From Paenibacillus sp. FSL R5-0345 (lineage in GTDB: Bacteria; Bacillota; Bacilli; Paenibacillales; Paenibacillaceae), in the NCBI RefSeq assembly GCF_000758585.1, contig NZ_CP009281.1, positions 2,914,001-2,978,000 of the forward strand: DNA of 64,000 nucleotides, read 5' to 3'. Positions within the stretch are counted from its first letter, which is position 1, and every line of letters begins with the position of its first letter. The notes below the pieces were generated by a model. The model had not been told where the DNA came from, made no database searches, and saw nothing but the letters and a program-made list of their open reading frames with translations. A program made the translations under genes and the position numbers. Positions 33,690-41,667 of the stretch are shown one piece after another.

Positions 33690-35040
33690 AATGATCAAGT
33701 ATTGGAATCATGAGCTTGGATCTATGAAGTTTGTAAGAGCTAGCAGCAATTTTATTTATACGTTTCAATCGAATAATAAGCATTATTATTTAAGGTTTAC
33801 TAACGAAGAAGATAATACTGCTGAGAATATCCAGGCAGAACTAGATTTTATGATGTACTTATTGGACCAGGGCTATGATACTGTATCACCAGTACGCTCC
33901 AAGCAAGGGAATTGGATAGAGACTCTTTTAACTGAAAATGGTAGATATCACGGGGTTGTTTTTGAACAAGCCGCAGGGGATTATGTTCCGCTTGAAGAGA
34001 TGTCGGAGCTGCAGTTCCAACATTGGGGTCAAACACTCGCGCGATTGCATCATTTATCCGAAACTTATGCTCCGAGCACGCCCTCGCGTAAAAGTTGGGT
34101 TGATTCACTTCAGTTTATTTTATCTGTATTAAAAAGACACCCTGAGGAGTATAAAGCGCTTAAGGAATATGAGCGAATTGAAGCGTGGCTAAGTAAGCTC
34201 TCTTTTGGCGTAGGACATACGGGACTCATCCATTATGACTTTGAGACAGACAATATTTTTTATATGAAAGAAAAATCACGTTTTAATGCGATTGACTTCG
34301 ATGACTCTATGTATCACTGGTTTGCGATGGATATCTCATCAGCCTTAAGAGATCTATCCAAGCAGAATGATGAGGAGAGTATGAGGAACATCGATTTTTT
34401 TGTTAGTGGTTATAGATCCGTAAAACATTTAGATGATGAATATGTCAAGTTATTACCAGAATTTCAAAGGTTCTCTGACTTATATGGATTCGCCAGGCTG
34501 CTTCGGAGTTTAGAGGCGTTTGACGTTTCTACTAGCCCTGAATGGGCACTACAGCTTAAATCTAAATTAGAAGCCGTCTGTGATCGTATTCGGGATGGTT
34601 TTCATCCTCATGTCGAGCTGAAGACAATCCATGAGAATAACTGGTATGCCTGTACTCAATTAGAGGTGTCCAATGAGCAAAAGACGGTTTTTCCTGTACC
34701 TGTTGTTTATTGGTTGGCAGAATCGGCTTATTGCGGAATGACTCCATTAGCTTTATATGCAGATGAAGAATTGATAGGTTTCTCTGTGTATAGTGTTGAT
34801 CCTGAGGACGGAAGTTATTGGGTAATGGCTTTTATGATTGATCAGAAGTATCAGAATAGAGGATTCGGTAGAACGGGAATGGATGCCTTGATTCGATATA
34901 TAAAAGCCGAACATCACTGCGATAAAATCGTTATTGGTCATCGAATTGAGAACGAACGTGCTTCGAATTTGTATGAATCTCTGGGGTTCGTTGAAGTAAG
35001 CAGAGATGAGGTTGAAGTTGTACGAGAGTTGGTAGTGTAA
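33634..35040 (+). CDS. Fusion of APH-type kinase and GNAT acetyltransferase
   Basis: Two enzyme domains in one 468-residue chain. The N-terminal part (about 1-310) is an APH/choline-kinase fold with catalytic LIHYDFETDNIF and metal site NAIDFDDSMYHW. The C-terminal part (about 325-468) is a GNAT domain with the acetyl-CoA loop QKYQNRGFGRTGMDAL and RIENERASNLYESLGFVE, most like diamine/spermidine acetyltransferases (PaiA/BltD type). The substrate is unknown. The order is opposite to the known AAC(6')-APH(2'') resistance enzyme. Start: ATG 33634 has no good ribosome site nearby (GGGAGGC is 17 bases upstream); ATG 33637 or 33646 are possible. Confidence 0.85.
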   Translation: MMTLMNMVRGTENDLPANEMIKYWNHELGSMKFVRASSNFIYTFQSNNKHYYLRFTNEEDNTAENIQAELDFMMYLLDQGYDTVSPVRSKQGNWIETLLTENGRYHGVVFEQAAGDYVPLEEMSELQFQHWGQTLARLHHLSETYAPSTPSRKSWVDSLQFILSVLKRHPEEYKALKEYERIEAWLSKLSFGVGHTGLIHYDFETDNIFYMKEKSRFNAIDFDDSMYHWFAMDISSALRDLSKQNDEESMRNIDFFVSGYRSVKHLDDEYVKLLPEFQRFSDLYGFARLLRSLEAFDVSTSPEWALQLKSKLEAVCDRIRDGFHPHVELKTIHENNWYACTQLEVSNEQKTVFPVPVVYWLAESAYCGMTPLALYADEELIGFSVYSVDPEDGSYWVMAFMIDQKYQNRGFGRTGMDALIRYIKAEHHCDKIVIGHRIENERASNLYESLGFVEVSRDEVEVVRELVV

Positions 35041-35049
35041 AGCAGAGAA

Positions 35050-35099
35050 GGCCGCTCCAAAAGTAGTTTTTTTAACTACTTGGGAGCGGCTCTCTTCTT
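35050..35099 (+). terminator. Terminator of the fusion gene
   Basis: GCCGCTCCAAAAGTAGTT pairs with AACTACTTGGGAGCGGC, followed by TCTCTTCTT. Confidence 0.8.
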
Positions 35100-35153
35100 G
35101 TTATCTTGTAAATCAAGCCCCAATTGATGATCCAAGAGAAGCTTCAATTGAAT

Positions 35154-35342
35154 AATTAGGGAATTTCTCCCTGGAATTATGAGATTATTGGTCAGTAGAT
35201 TGATAATTAGGGAAAACCTCCCCTAAATTCGTCTGATTTGATGAAAATCAAAGGGATTAGCATGATTTATAGGGAGGAATTCCCTAATTTCATTCATAAT
35301 CAGCGAATATGGACTATTTATAGGGAGTTTTTCCCTAATTAG
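35154..35342. repeat. Four-copy array of a short TAGGGA/TCCCTA palindrome
   Basis: Four imperfect palindromes at 35154-35178, 35205-35229, 35267-35289 and 35316-35342, all of form A(T)TTA(T)AGGGA-N4-7-TCCCTAATT, spaced about 50-60 bases centre to centre. The spacers share some words such as TCTGATTTG and ATAATCAG, so the unit may be longer and degenerate. The 312-base gap between the terminator and the acetyltransferase gene holds nothing else. Confidence 0.75.
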
Positions 35343-35352
35343 TTTTTAACCA

Positions 35353-35889
35353 TCAAATATTAGCCCACTCCTGCTCCAAAGAGGAATAGATAATCTCGTT
35401 GCACCATTGTTGATTACAGAATCTAGTCTCCCTAAGAACCCCGTCCTTAATCATTCCCGCTCTAATCATTACTTTCTCTGATTGAAGATTCTCTGCATTG
35501 GCATAAGCAACAATTCTATGTGCATTTAGGAATTTAAAGGCGTAATCTATCAGAGACTTCACGGCTTCAGTTGCATATCCCATCTTCCAATATTCCGGTA
35601 GTAGGACCCAGCCGATTTCCCATTCTCTGATATCTTCCCAGTTTAACTTTATACTGACATTACCGATGGGCTTCATATCCAGCTTTGTACATATTGCGAG
35701 ATCATAATTTTCCCGTGGATCGCTGGTTACTTGAGACAAAATCGAAAGGAAGTCATCTTTAATTTGTTTTGCATCAGGTGCGGTGTTTTCATATTTGTAG
35801 GACAAAGGATTTTCTTCTAGTTCTTCGTAAAAGGAAGAATCATTGCTTGTATAATCTCTTAAGATTAATCTGTCGGATATTATTTCCAC
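35353..35889 (-). CDS. GNAT acetyltransferase, RimJ/RimL-like
   Basis: Acetyl-CoA-dependent N-acetyltransferase of 178 residues. Typical RimJ/RimL features: N-terminal ISDRLILRDYT, central REWEIGWVLLPEYWKMGYAT (acetyl-CoA loop Q/R-x-x-G-x-A replaced by KMGYAT), and C-terminal NAHRIVAYANAENLQSEKVM with IRAGM. The target may be a ribosomal protein N-terminus or a small amine; it cannot be told. Start ATG with AGGAGTGTTAT upstream. Transcribed alone. Confidence 0.88.
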   Translation of the reverse strand: MEIISDRLILRDYTSNDSSFYEELEENPLSYKYENTAPDAKQIKDDFLSILSQVTSDPRENYDLAICTKLDMKPIGNVSIKLNWEDIREWEIGWVLLPEYWKMGYATEAVKSLIDYAFKFLNAHRIVAYANAENLQSEKVMIRAGMIKDGVLRETRFCNQQWCNEIIYSSLEQEWANI

Positions 35890-36166
35890 GAATATAACAC
35901 TCCTAGTCTAAGTCTTTGATTTGTGGCTTATATACAATGATTATTAATGGTTATCTCAGATGATCACTCCCAATTTAAGTTTATAAATGGTAGACTCTGT
36001 AATGCTTGCTCTGTAACTTCTTGTAGATTCATCTGATTCCCTTTATTTTTCATAATATTTACACATTATAAAATATAAGCTTAACAACCTTCCATTTTTA
36101 TCTACTAAAATAGTGAAATTGTGATAAAGTAATATTGGTTTATTTACTAGAGGGGGATTTTGGAAA

Positions 36167-37363
36167 ATGAAAGCTATTAAATGGAGTATTGCAGCAGTGT
36201 TAGCAGTATCTATGTATGGTCCAATTCATACAGCGGAGGCAGCAAATGCGAATAGCACAAATGTAGTGAACGAACAGTCGATTTCCAGCACGGATGATTT
36301 GATTTTTCAAATGGATTATACGGATATGACCGTTGGAGATAAGGTTCCAGTGCAGATTTTTGCAAAAGGGCCAGATGGCTCATCCGAACGTGTTCCTTTG
36401 TCTCAAGCAGATATGGTGATCGAGAAGCCTTACTTATTGCAAAAGCTGCCAGATGGCTCTATGAAAGCATTAGCCGTTGGCGAAACAAATGTAACCGTGC
36501 GTTCAGGAGCTGCTTCCAAAACGTTAAAGGTCTCTATTAGTTCTAATAAGGACATCGATCAAGGTGTATTAATCAGTGGCACGATGTATTTGCCTGTACA
36601 ATCAACGTTTAAGCTCTTGGGTGCTACTGTTCAGGCGAACACAGCCACTAAGACCTTTAGCATTCGTCTGGGAGATTTGCCTATCCAACTTCAGCTAGGC
36701 AGTGATATTGCTATGGTGAATGGGAATAAGGTGAAAATGAGTGGTAAAGTACAAACCGTGGATGGAGGAGCTGTATTCCCTGCAACCCTCTTAAAAACTT
36801 CATTGGGAGCAGTGTTGGACTTTGGTGCTCATTATGAGTCTTTGAACATCAATTTCGGTAAAGCGGAGTTATTTGCGTATACGAAAAATACGTTAAAAAT
36901 AGCTAAAAGAGAATCTCAAGGGGATCTCGCTAAGCTAATCGGAAAGACTTATTGGTTCAACCAGTTTGACTCCGACTATAAATTCCAAAAAGCAACGATT
37001 GTTGATATTCTAGTGAACGACGATAATGAGTTTGCGATTTCTTTTAAATTGGCATCAGGTAAAGTTGTGGAGACTTATGATATGGAATATGATCAGGTCA
37101 CTCGCGTTCTAGCAAACAAAGAGTATTTCTTTACGTCTGATCCTACCAAAATCTATAAATGGTCTAATGCGATTTGGGCCAAAATCAAGGCGGGTACAAT
37201 TTCGACAGGGATGACGAAGCAGCAAGTAGAATTAAGCTGGGGCACTCCAATTGATAAATCAAGTCTATCCGGCAGTGGAATTACAGTTGAGACTTGGCAA
37301 TATAGAAATTATAATTACGTAACCTTTACAAATGGTGTTGTCTCTATGATTTACACAAATTAA
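36167..37363 (+). CDS. Secreted copper-amine-oxidase-N domain protein
   Basis: Exported protein of 398 residues. A Sec signal peptide (about 1-26, ending AEAAN) is followed by an Ig-like segment (about 45-130), a copper amine oxidase N-terminal-like domain (about 135-240; VLISGTMYLPVQSTFKLLGA, then AVFPATLL), and a C-terminal BamE/SmpA-like motif (GMTKQQVELSWGTP, then TWQYRN). CuAO-N domains are common in Paenibacillus cell-wall proteins and do not imply oxidase activity. AGAGGGGGA precedes the ATG. The 277 bases upstream contain an AT-rich promoter region but no other gene. Confidence 0.82.
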   Translation: MKAIKWSIAAVLAVSMYGPIHTAEAANANSTNVVNEQSISSTDDLIFQMDYTDMTVGDKVPVQIFAKGPDGSSERVPLSQADMVIEKPYLLQKLPDGSMKALAVGETNVTVRSGAASKTLKVSISSNKDIDQGVLISGTMYLPVQSTFKLLGATVQANTATKTFSIRLGDLPIQLQLGSDIAMVNGNKVKMSGKVQTVDGGAVFPATLLKTSLGAVLDFGAHYESLNINFGKAELFAYTKNTLKIAKRESQGDLAKLIGKTYWFNQFDSDYKFQKATIVDILVNDDNEFAISFKLASGKVVETYDMEYDQVTRVLANKEYFFTSDPTKIYKWSNAIWAKIKAGTISTGMTKQQVELSWGTPIDKSSLSGSGITVETWQYRNYNYVTFTNGVVSMIYTN

Positions 37364-37394
37364 GTAATCAATGTATATTGAATTCTAAACAATA

Positions 37395-37425
37395 GGACGT
37401 CTTCATTCTAGAAGGCGTCTTTTTT
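37395..37425 (+). terminator. Terminator after the CuAO-N protein gene
   Basis: GACGTCTTC pairs with GAAGGCGTC (one G-T pair) around ATTCTA, followed by six T. Confidence 0.85.
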
Positions 37426-37547
37426 ATATTCTACAGGAACTTTTGAATGTCATTAATCATACAACCTGTCCTTGCAGCATATCTTTTGGAAGAAGCACTT
37501 TCAGAATGAAGTGTTGACTATTGTTGACCGAAATGAGGGGTTCATTC

Positions 37548-37736
37548 ATGGCAAAGTCAAAACGCGGACATGCACTATGGAGTTTACCATCCAGAGGAAG
37601 AGGCACTTGTCCGGTCTGTCAGAGCACACGGATTAAGCTGCTTTATCCAAAAAGAAAAACGGACGGAACAGTTGTTAAGGTTTGTAAGCGTTGTGACAAG
37701 GCGCCACAGATGAAAGTGGATGCAGTGTTGGTGTAA
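37548..37736 (+). CDS. Small zinc-ribbon protein
   Basis: Sixty-two residue basic protein with two Cys pairs, C-P-V-C and C-K-R-C, 21 residues apart, forming a treble-clef or ribbon zinc site. The N-terminus MAKSKRGHALWSLPSRGRGT and the K/R content suggest nucleic-acid or ribosome binding, but no function is known to me. ATG 37548 follows TGAGGGGT; nine upstream codons in the same frame have no ribosome site. TTGACT and TTGACC occur just upstream and may be -35 elements. Confidence 0.75.
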   Translation: MAKSKRGHALWSLPSRGRGTCPVCQSTRIKLLYPKRKTDGTVVKVCKRCDKAPQMKVDAVLV

Positions 37737-37747
37737 AAGAGTAACGC

Positions 37748-37808
37748 AAGGATGCCTAGTTGCAGCTATATGCAAATTGCATGTAGGTACAACTAGGCAT
37801 CCTTATTT
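37748..37808. terminator. Long-stem terminator
   Basis: Perfect 15-bp stem AAGGATGCCTAGTTG/CAACTAGGCATCCTT (37748-37762, 37790-37804) with an inner TGCAaattGCA hairpin and a T-rich tail. Confidence 0.85.
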
Positions 37809-37825
37809 TAAAAATATATAAAAGT

Positions 37826-37862
37826 ACCGGCCTTATAAGGACACCGAAGGCGTTTAGGCTTG
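37826..37862. repeat. 37-base intergenic repeat, copy 2
   Basis: Same element as 28897-28933 (32 of 37 identical), with the perfect palindrome CCTTATAAGG and, on the minus strand, an ACGCC-TTC-GGTGT hairpin. It lies just past the 3' end of purA. Confidence 0.65.
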
Positions 37863-37870
37863 TGATAAGA

Positions 37871-39160
37871 TTATTTCAGCGTACGATGAATGACCTGATC
37901 ACGTCTAGGTCCCACAGAAACAGTAGAAATACGTATTCCAATAGACGTTTCAATAAAGTCTACGTAACTTTTTGCTTGCTCCGGCAGCTCATCGAAGTTA
38001 GTGATATGTGAAATATCGCAGTTCCAGCCAGATAAATGCGTTACTATCGGTTTTGCTGTGTAAAGCTTATTTGTGGCTGGAAACTTGTCGGTGATTTCTC
38101 CATTTTCAAGCTCATAAGCAACGCAAACCGGAATCTCATCTAAATAACCAAAAACATCCAGATTGGTCAACACAACCTCTGTTGCACCTTGCATCAAGCA
38201 ACCATAGCGCGTAGCTACGGCATCAAACCAGCCCATACGTCTAGGACGACCGGTCGTTGCTCCAAATTCCCCAGCATCGCCACCTCGTGTGCGAAGTTCA
38301 TCCGCTACTGGACCTTCCAGTTCAGATACAAAAGGTCCGGCGCCTACACAGCTGGAATAGGCCTTCGTTACAGCAATGACATTCGTGATGGCAGCCGCAG
38401 GAAGACCTGCTCCGACAGGTGCGTAACCAGCAAGTGTCGATGAAGAGGTGGAGTAAGGATATATACCGTGATCAGGATCACGCAGAGCGCCTAATTGCCC
38501 TTCAAGTAGAATTGTTTCTCCTTTCGTATAAGCTTCTTGCAGTATTTCTGTTGTATTGGCAACGTATGGTGCCAATTGCGCAGCTTCCTTTTGCAACTGA
38601 GCCAGTAATTCCGAGACTTGGATAGGGGATTTCTTATATAAATGCTCCAGTAATACATTTTTTGAAGCAAGTAATTGTTTAAGACGTTTCTCCAGTTGTG
38701 CTGGATTAAATAGATCCGCAACCTGTATGCCGAGCTTCGCATATTTATCCGCGTAGAATGGCGCTATTCCTCGCTTGGTTGAACCAAACCCTTGTGATCC
38801 CAGACGTTCCTCTTCCAGCTCATCAAATAAACGATGAACCGAGAGCACGATTTGAGCACGCTCAGATACGTATAACTTCGGCTTTGGAACTCCTCTTTCT
38901 GCTAATGCTTGTAATTCCTTTATTAATACTTCAGTATCAAGGGCTGTTCCTGGTCCAATAATGTTTATTACTGAAGGGTTAAATACACCAGAGGGCAGCA
39001 TATGGAGTGAGAATTTTCCGTACTGGTTAATGATAGTATGACCAGCATTACTTCCACCTTGAAAACGAACTACATAGGAGGATTGAGCGGCTAGGACATC
39101 CGTCATTTTTCCTTTGCCTTCATCTCCCCAGTTAGCTCCTACAATTGCGATTACGGTCAC
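37871..39160 (-). CDS. purA: Adenylosuccinate synthetase, clostridial-type
   Basis: Joins IMP and aspartate with GTP to make adenylosuccinate, the first step from IMP to AMP. The P-loop-like GANWGDEGKGKMTD, the FQGGSNAGHTI segment, GSTKRGIAPFYADK, TTGRPRRMGWFD and the guanine site VLTNLDVFG are all present in 429 residues. The signature reads GANWGDEGKGK rather than the GTQWGDEGKGK of usual Bacillus PurA, and the LHMLPSGVF and GTALDTE segments resemble clostridial enzymes as I recall them. It may be a second PurA. An upstream TTG is part of GGGAGG, so GTG 39160 is the start. Divergent from a LysR regulator. Confidence 0.9.
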   Translation of the reverse strand: MTVIAIVGANWGDEGKGKMTDVLAAQSSYVVRFQGGSNAGHTIINQYGKFSLHMLPSGVFNPSVINIIGPGTALDTEVLIKELQALAERGVPKPKLYVSERAQIVLSVHRLFDELEEERLGSQGFGSTKRGIAPFYADKYAKLGIQVADLFNPAQLEKRLKQLLASKNVLLEHLYKKSPIQVSELLAQLQKEAAQLAPYVANTTEILQEAYTKGETILLEGQLGALRDPDHGIYPYSTSSSTLAGYAPVGAGLPAAAITNVIAVTKAYSSCVGAGPFVSELEGPVADELRTRGGDAGEFGATTGRPRRMGWFDAVATRYGCLMQGATEVVLTNLDVFGYLDEIPVCVAYELENGEITDKFPATNKLYTAKPIVTHLSGWNCDISHITNFDELPEQAKSYVDFIETSIGIRISTVSVGPRRDQVIHRTLK

Positions 39161-39230
39161 GCGATTACCTCCCAAGCTTGTGATTGCCTACAGGTCTAAG
39201 TATAATGCTAGATAGAACATTAGAAAAATT

Positions 39231-39245
39231 GATATATGTTATATC
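39231..39245 (+). promoter_or_regulatory. Candidate LysR operator between purA and lysR-type gene
   Basis: Perfect 15-base dyad GATATA-TGT-TATATC, the usual size of a LysR-type recognition site, placed in the 107-base divergent gap about 70 bases from the purA start. Confidence 0.5.
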
Positions 39246-39267
39246 TATTATAAGGTGAGGTAATGAC

Positions 39268-40152
39268 TTGGGAATGGACATCAACTTGGAATGGTATCGC
39301 TCTTTTTATTGGGTAGCACAAACAGGCAGCTTAACTGCGGCAGCAGAACGGCTGAATATCACACAACCAGCGGTGAGTCACACGATTAAGCAATTGGAAG
39401 AAAAGATGGGTGGTTCCTTATTTTTTCGCACCTCAAGAGGGGTGGATCTAACGACAGAAGGCAAAGTACTGCTTCGGTTTATTGAACAAGCCTTTCAGAA
39501 TGTGGAGATGGGTGAGCGAGCGATTGCTGAAATGAACAATTTAAATAGCGGTGAGATTCATATTGGAGCAAGTGATACACTTTGCAAATATTACTTATTG
39601 TCTTATCTGGAGCAATATCACGAACAATACCCCAATGTCCGTATTCATATTACGAATCGAACAACACCGGAGACCCTTGCGCTTCTAAAAGAAGGGAAGA
39701 TTGATTTCGGCATCGTTAGTTTACCGGCATCTGACAAACAGATCGAATTTCGAAAAAGTAAACGGCTTCAAGATTGTCTTGTAGGTGGCAAAGGCTTTCG
39801 TCATTTGGCAGACAAGACGATGCCGCTTTCAGATATCAAGCAGTACCCATTGTTGTTCCTAGAGCCGGGAGGCAGCACAAGAAAGTATATAGATGGGTTT
39901 CTAGCCTCCAATCATGTGACAATAACACCAGAGTTTGAATTAGGCAGTGTTGATCTTCTTGTTCAATTCGCTTTGCGTGGCTTTGGTCTTGCTTTTGTTA
40001 TTCGTGATTATGTTACGGAAGAATTAAAGAGTGGAGAACTTGTAGAAATCCCTTTAGACCCACCGTTTCCAGAGCGTAATATTGGAATTGCGACCCTTCG
40101 AGGCGTTCCACTCTCTGCTGCGTCAAAGTCTTTTCTAACCTTATTGGACTAA
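39268..40152 (+). CDS. LysR-family transcriptional regulator
   Basis: N-terminal winged helix (about 1-65; TGSLTAAAERLNITQPAVSH) and a C-terminal periplasmic-binding-like effector domain (about 92-290; GEIHIGASDTLCKYYLL, DFGIVSLPA). It is divergent from purA and may control it, or the downstream molybdopterin gene. AGGTGAGG stands eight bases before TTG 39268; ATG 39274 is the alternative but too close to a site. The effector is unknown; a purine intermediate or a nucleoside antibiotic would suit the neighbour. Confidence 0.88.
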   Translation: MGMDINLEWYRSFYWVAQTGSLTAAAERLNITQPAVSHTIKQLEEKMGGSLFFRTSRGVDLTTEGKVLLRFIEQAFQNVEMGERAIAEMNNLNSGEIHIGASDTLCKYYLLSYLEQYHEQYPNVRIHITNRTTPETLALLKEGKIDFGIVSLPASDKQIEFRKSKRLQDCLVGGKGFRHLADKTMPLSDIKQYPLLFLEPGGSTRKYIDGFLASNHVTITPEFELGSVDLLVQFALRGFGLAFVIRDYVTEELKSGELVEIPLDPPFPERNIGIATLRGVPLSAASKSFLTLLD

Positions 40153-40197
40153 ATTAAATCTGGTGCAGAATCTTTCACATGAGGAGGAGGATAGGTT

Positions 40198-41439
40198 ATG
40201 AGCGGTATGCTTGGTCGGTTACGTAAAGGGTACGGGAAAAAACTGCGGGCACTTCACACCTGGAACGGCTGGATCGTCGTAATTTTAGCTTTGACGGGAC
40301 TTGTGCTAGTAGGCGGTTTCTGGCGGGGGTTCCTTGGTGAAGGCAGGGTATGGATTAAAGGCTTGCACATCGTGGTAGGTATCGTCTCGATCCTACCTGT
40401 TATATATTATCTTCTGCTGGCAAGTAAACATTGGAAGCAGTTAAAGGAGAAACCTTGGCAGCGATTCAATGTACTTGTCGTACTCTTTCTGTTGCTTGGC
40501 TGGTTCGTTTCCGGCGTGTTATTATGGCAATTCCGTAGAGTTGGACCGCAAGTCTCTAATCTTGCTTTGGTCATTCATGATGTACTGACCTGGGTTGGAC
40601 TGCCTTATATTATCTATCACTCGCTTACTCGTGTGAAATGGCTAAAGGAGCCGAATCGTCGGACCATCAAGAGTGAGAGTATAGGGAGTACCGATTCTAC
40701 CTCTCAGGATACCCCCCAACCAGTCTATACGCGTAGGGCGTTCATTCGCGGGACGATCGGTGTAGGGCTTGCTCTTACAATCGGCCCCTCATTTGTAAAA
40801 TGGCTAGGTAGCTCAATTGGAAACATCGGAGGCAGTGAAACGATCGATAAACTAATCGAGAATGATCGCAACCTGCTGTTACCAGCACCGCAGCCACTGG
40901 AGGCATCCTCACCACCTCTTGGGGGTGGGTCACAGGGTCAATTCCGTGTTTATACCGTAACCCCAATTCCGGAGTTCACGAACGATAATTGGTCCTTTAA
41001 GGTAGATGGTCTTGTGGAGCAGAGCTTTACTTGGAACTGGGAGCAATTCGTTCAATTACAGCGGACGGTTCAAGTAAGTGATTTTCATTGTGTAACAGGT
41101 TGGTCCGTCTACAAGAATACCTGGGAAGGCATTAAACTAAAGGATCTTCTACAACAGGCTGGGGTGAAGTCAACTGCAAAGACGGTGAAATTCTACTCCG
41201 GGGATGGGGTATATACAGATACGCTTACGCTGGATCAAGCGGATATGGACGATGTTATGGTTGCAGTTATGCATGATGGAAAACCGATTCCAAGCGATCT
41301 CGGTGGACCGGTTCGGTTAATTGTCCCCAAAATGTTCGCTTACAAATCAGTGAAATGGCTGAACCGGATTGAACTGATCGAAGGAGAGCATACAGGCTAT
41401 TGGGAGCAACGTGGATATTCGAATGACGCTTGGGTATAA
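40198..41439 (+). CDS. Membrane molybdopterin oxidoreductase fused to cytochrome b-like domain
   Basis: One chain with an N-terminal four-helix membrane part (about 15-155) and a C-terminal sulfite-oxidase-type molybdopterin domain (about 240-410). Potential haem ligands in the helices are His in LHTWNGW, KGLHIVVG, LVIHDVLTW and IYHSLTR. The Mo-binding Cys is in VSDFHCVTGWSVY. A twin-arginine-like TRRAFIRGT with a hydrophobic stretch stands between the two parts, which would place the Mo domain outside the membrane. It resembles a fused MsrPQ-like (YedYZ) reductase; the substrate may be oxidised methionine or another S- or N-oxide. RBS GAGGAGGAT. Confidence 0.82.
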   Translation: MSGMLGRLRKGYGKKLRALHTWNGWIVVILALTGLVLVGGFWRGFLGEGRVWIKGLHIVVGIVSILPVIYYLLLASKHWKQLKEKPWQRFNVLVVLFLLLGWFVSGVLLWQFRRVGPQVSNLALVIHDVLTWVGLPYIIYHSLTRVKWLKEPNRRTIKSESIGSTDSTSQDTPQPVYTRRAFIRGTIGVGLALTIGPSFVKWLGSSIGNIGGSETIDKLIENDRNLLLPAPQPLEASSPPLGGGSQGQFRVYTVTPIPEFTNDNWSFKVDGLVEQSFTWNWEQFVQLQRTVQVSDFHCVTGWSVYKNTWEGIKLKDLLQQAGVKSTAKTVKFYSGDGVYTDTLTLDQADMDDVMVAVMHDGKPIPSDLGGPVRLIVPKMFAYKSVKWLNRIELIEGEHTGYWEQRGYSNDAWV

Positions 41440-41450
41440 ATGAGATGAAT

Positions 41451-41487
41451 AACCTTAATGGGCTTTAGGCCTGTTAAGGTTTTTTTG
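41451..41487 (+). terminator. Terminator after the molybdopterin gene
   Basis: AACCTTAA/TTAAGGTT outer stem with a GGGC/GGCC-type inner helix and seven T. Confidence 0.85.
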
Positions 41488-41667
41488 TGATTATGGACGT
41501 AATCACAGAAATATTTCCATATATATAGAAGTGAATCAACGAGGGTCCAGAGATAATCCGTGGATAATTAGTATTTTTGTAATAAAAAGGAGTTTGATCC
41601 GTTATTTTCTGATAAAATGAAGAAAGTAATGGAAAAAGTTACCGGATCAGTTAGGGAGGTGTCTTTG

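Noticed and set aside
35154..35342. Possible CRISPR or riboswitch
   Set aside because: Palindromes are degenerate, spacers are related to each other, and they lie between a terminator and the 3' end of a minus-strand gene, not in a leader.
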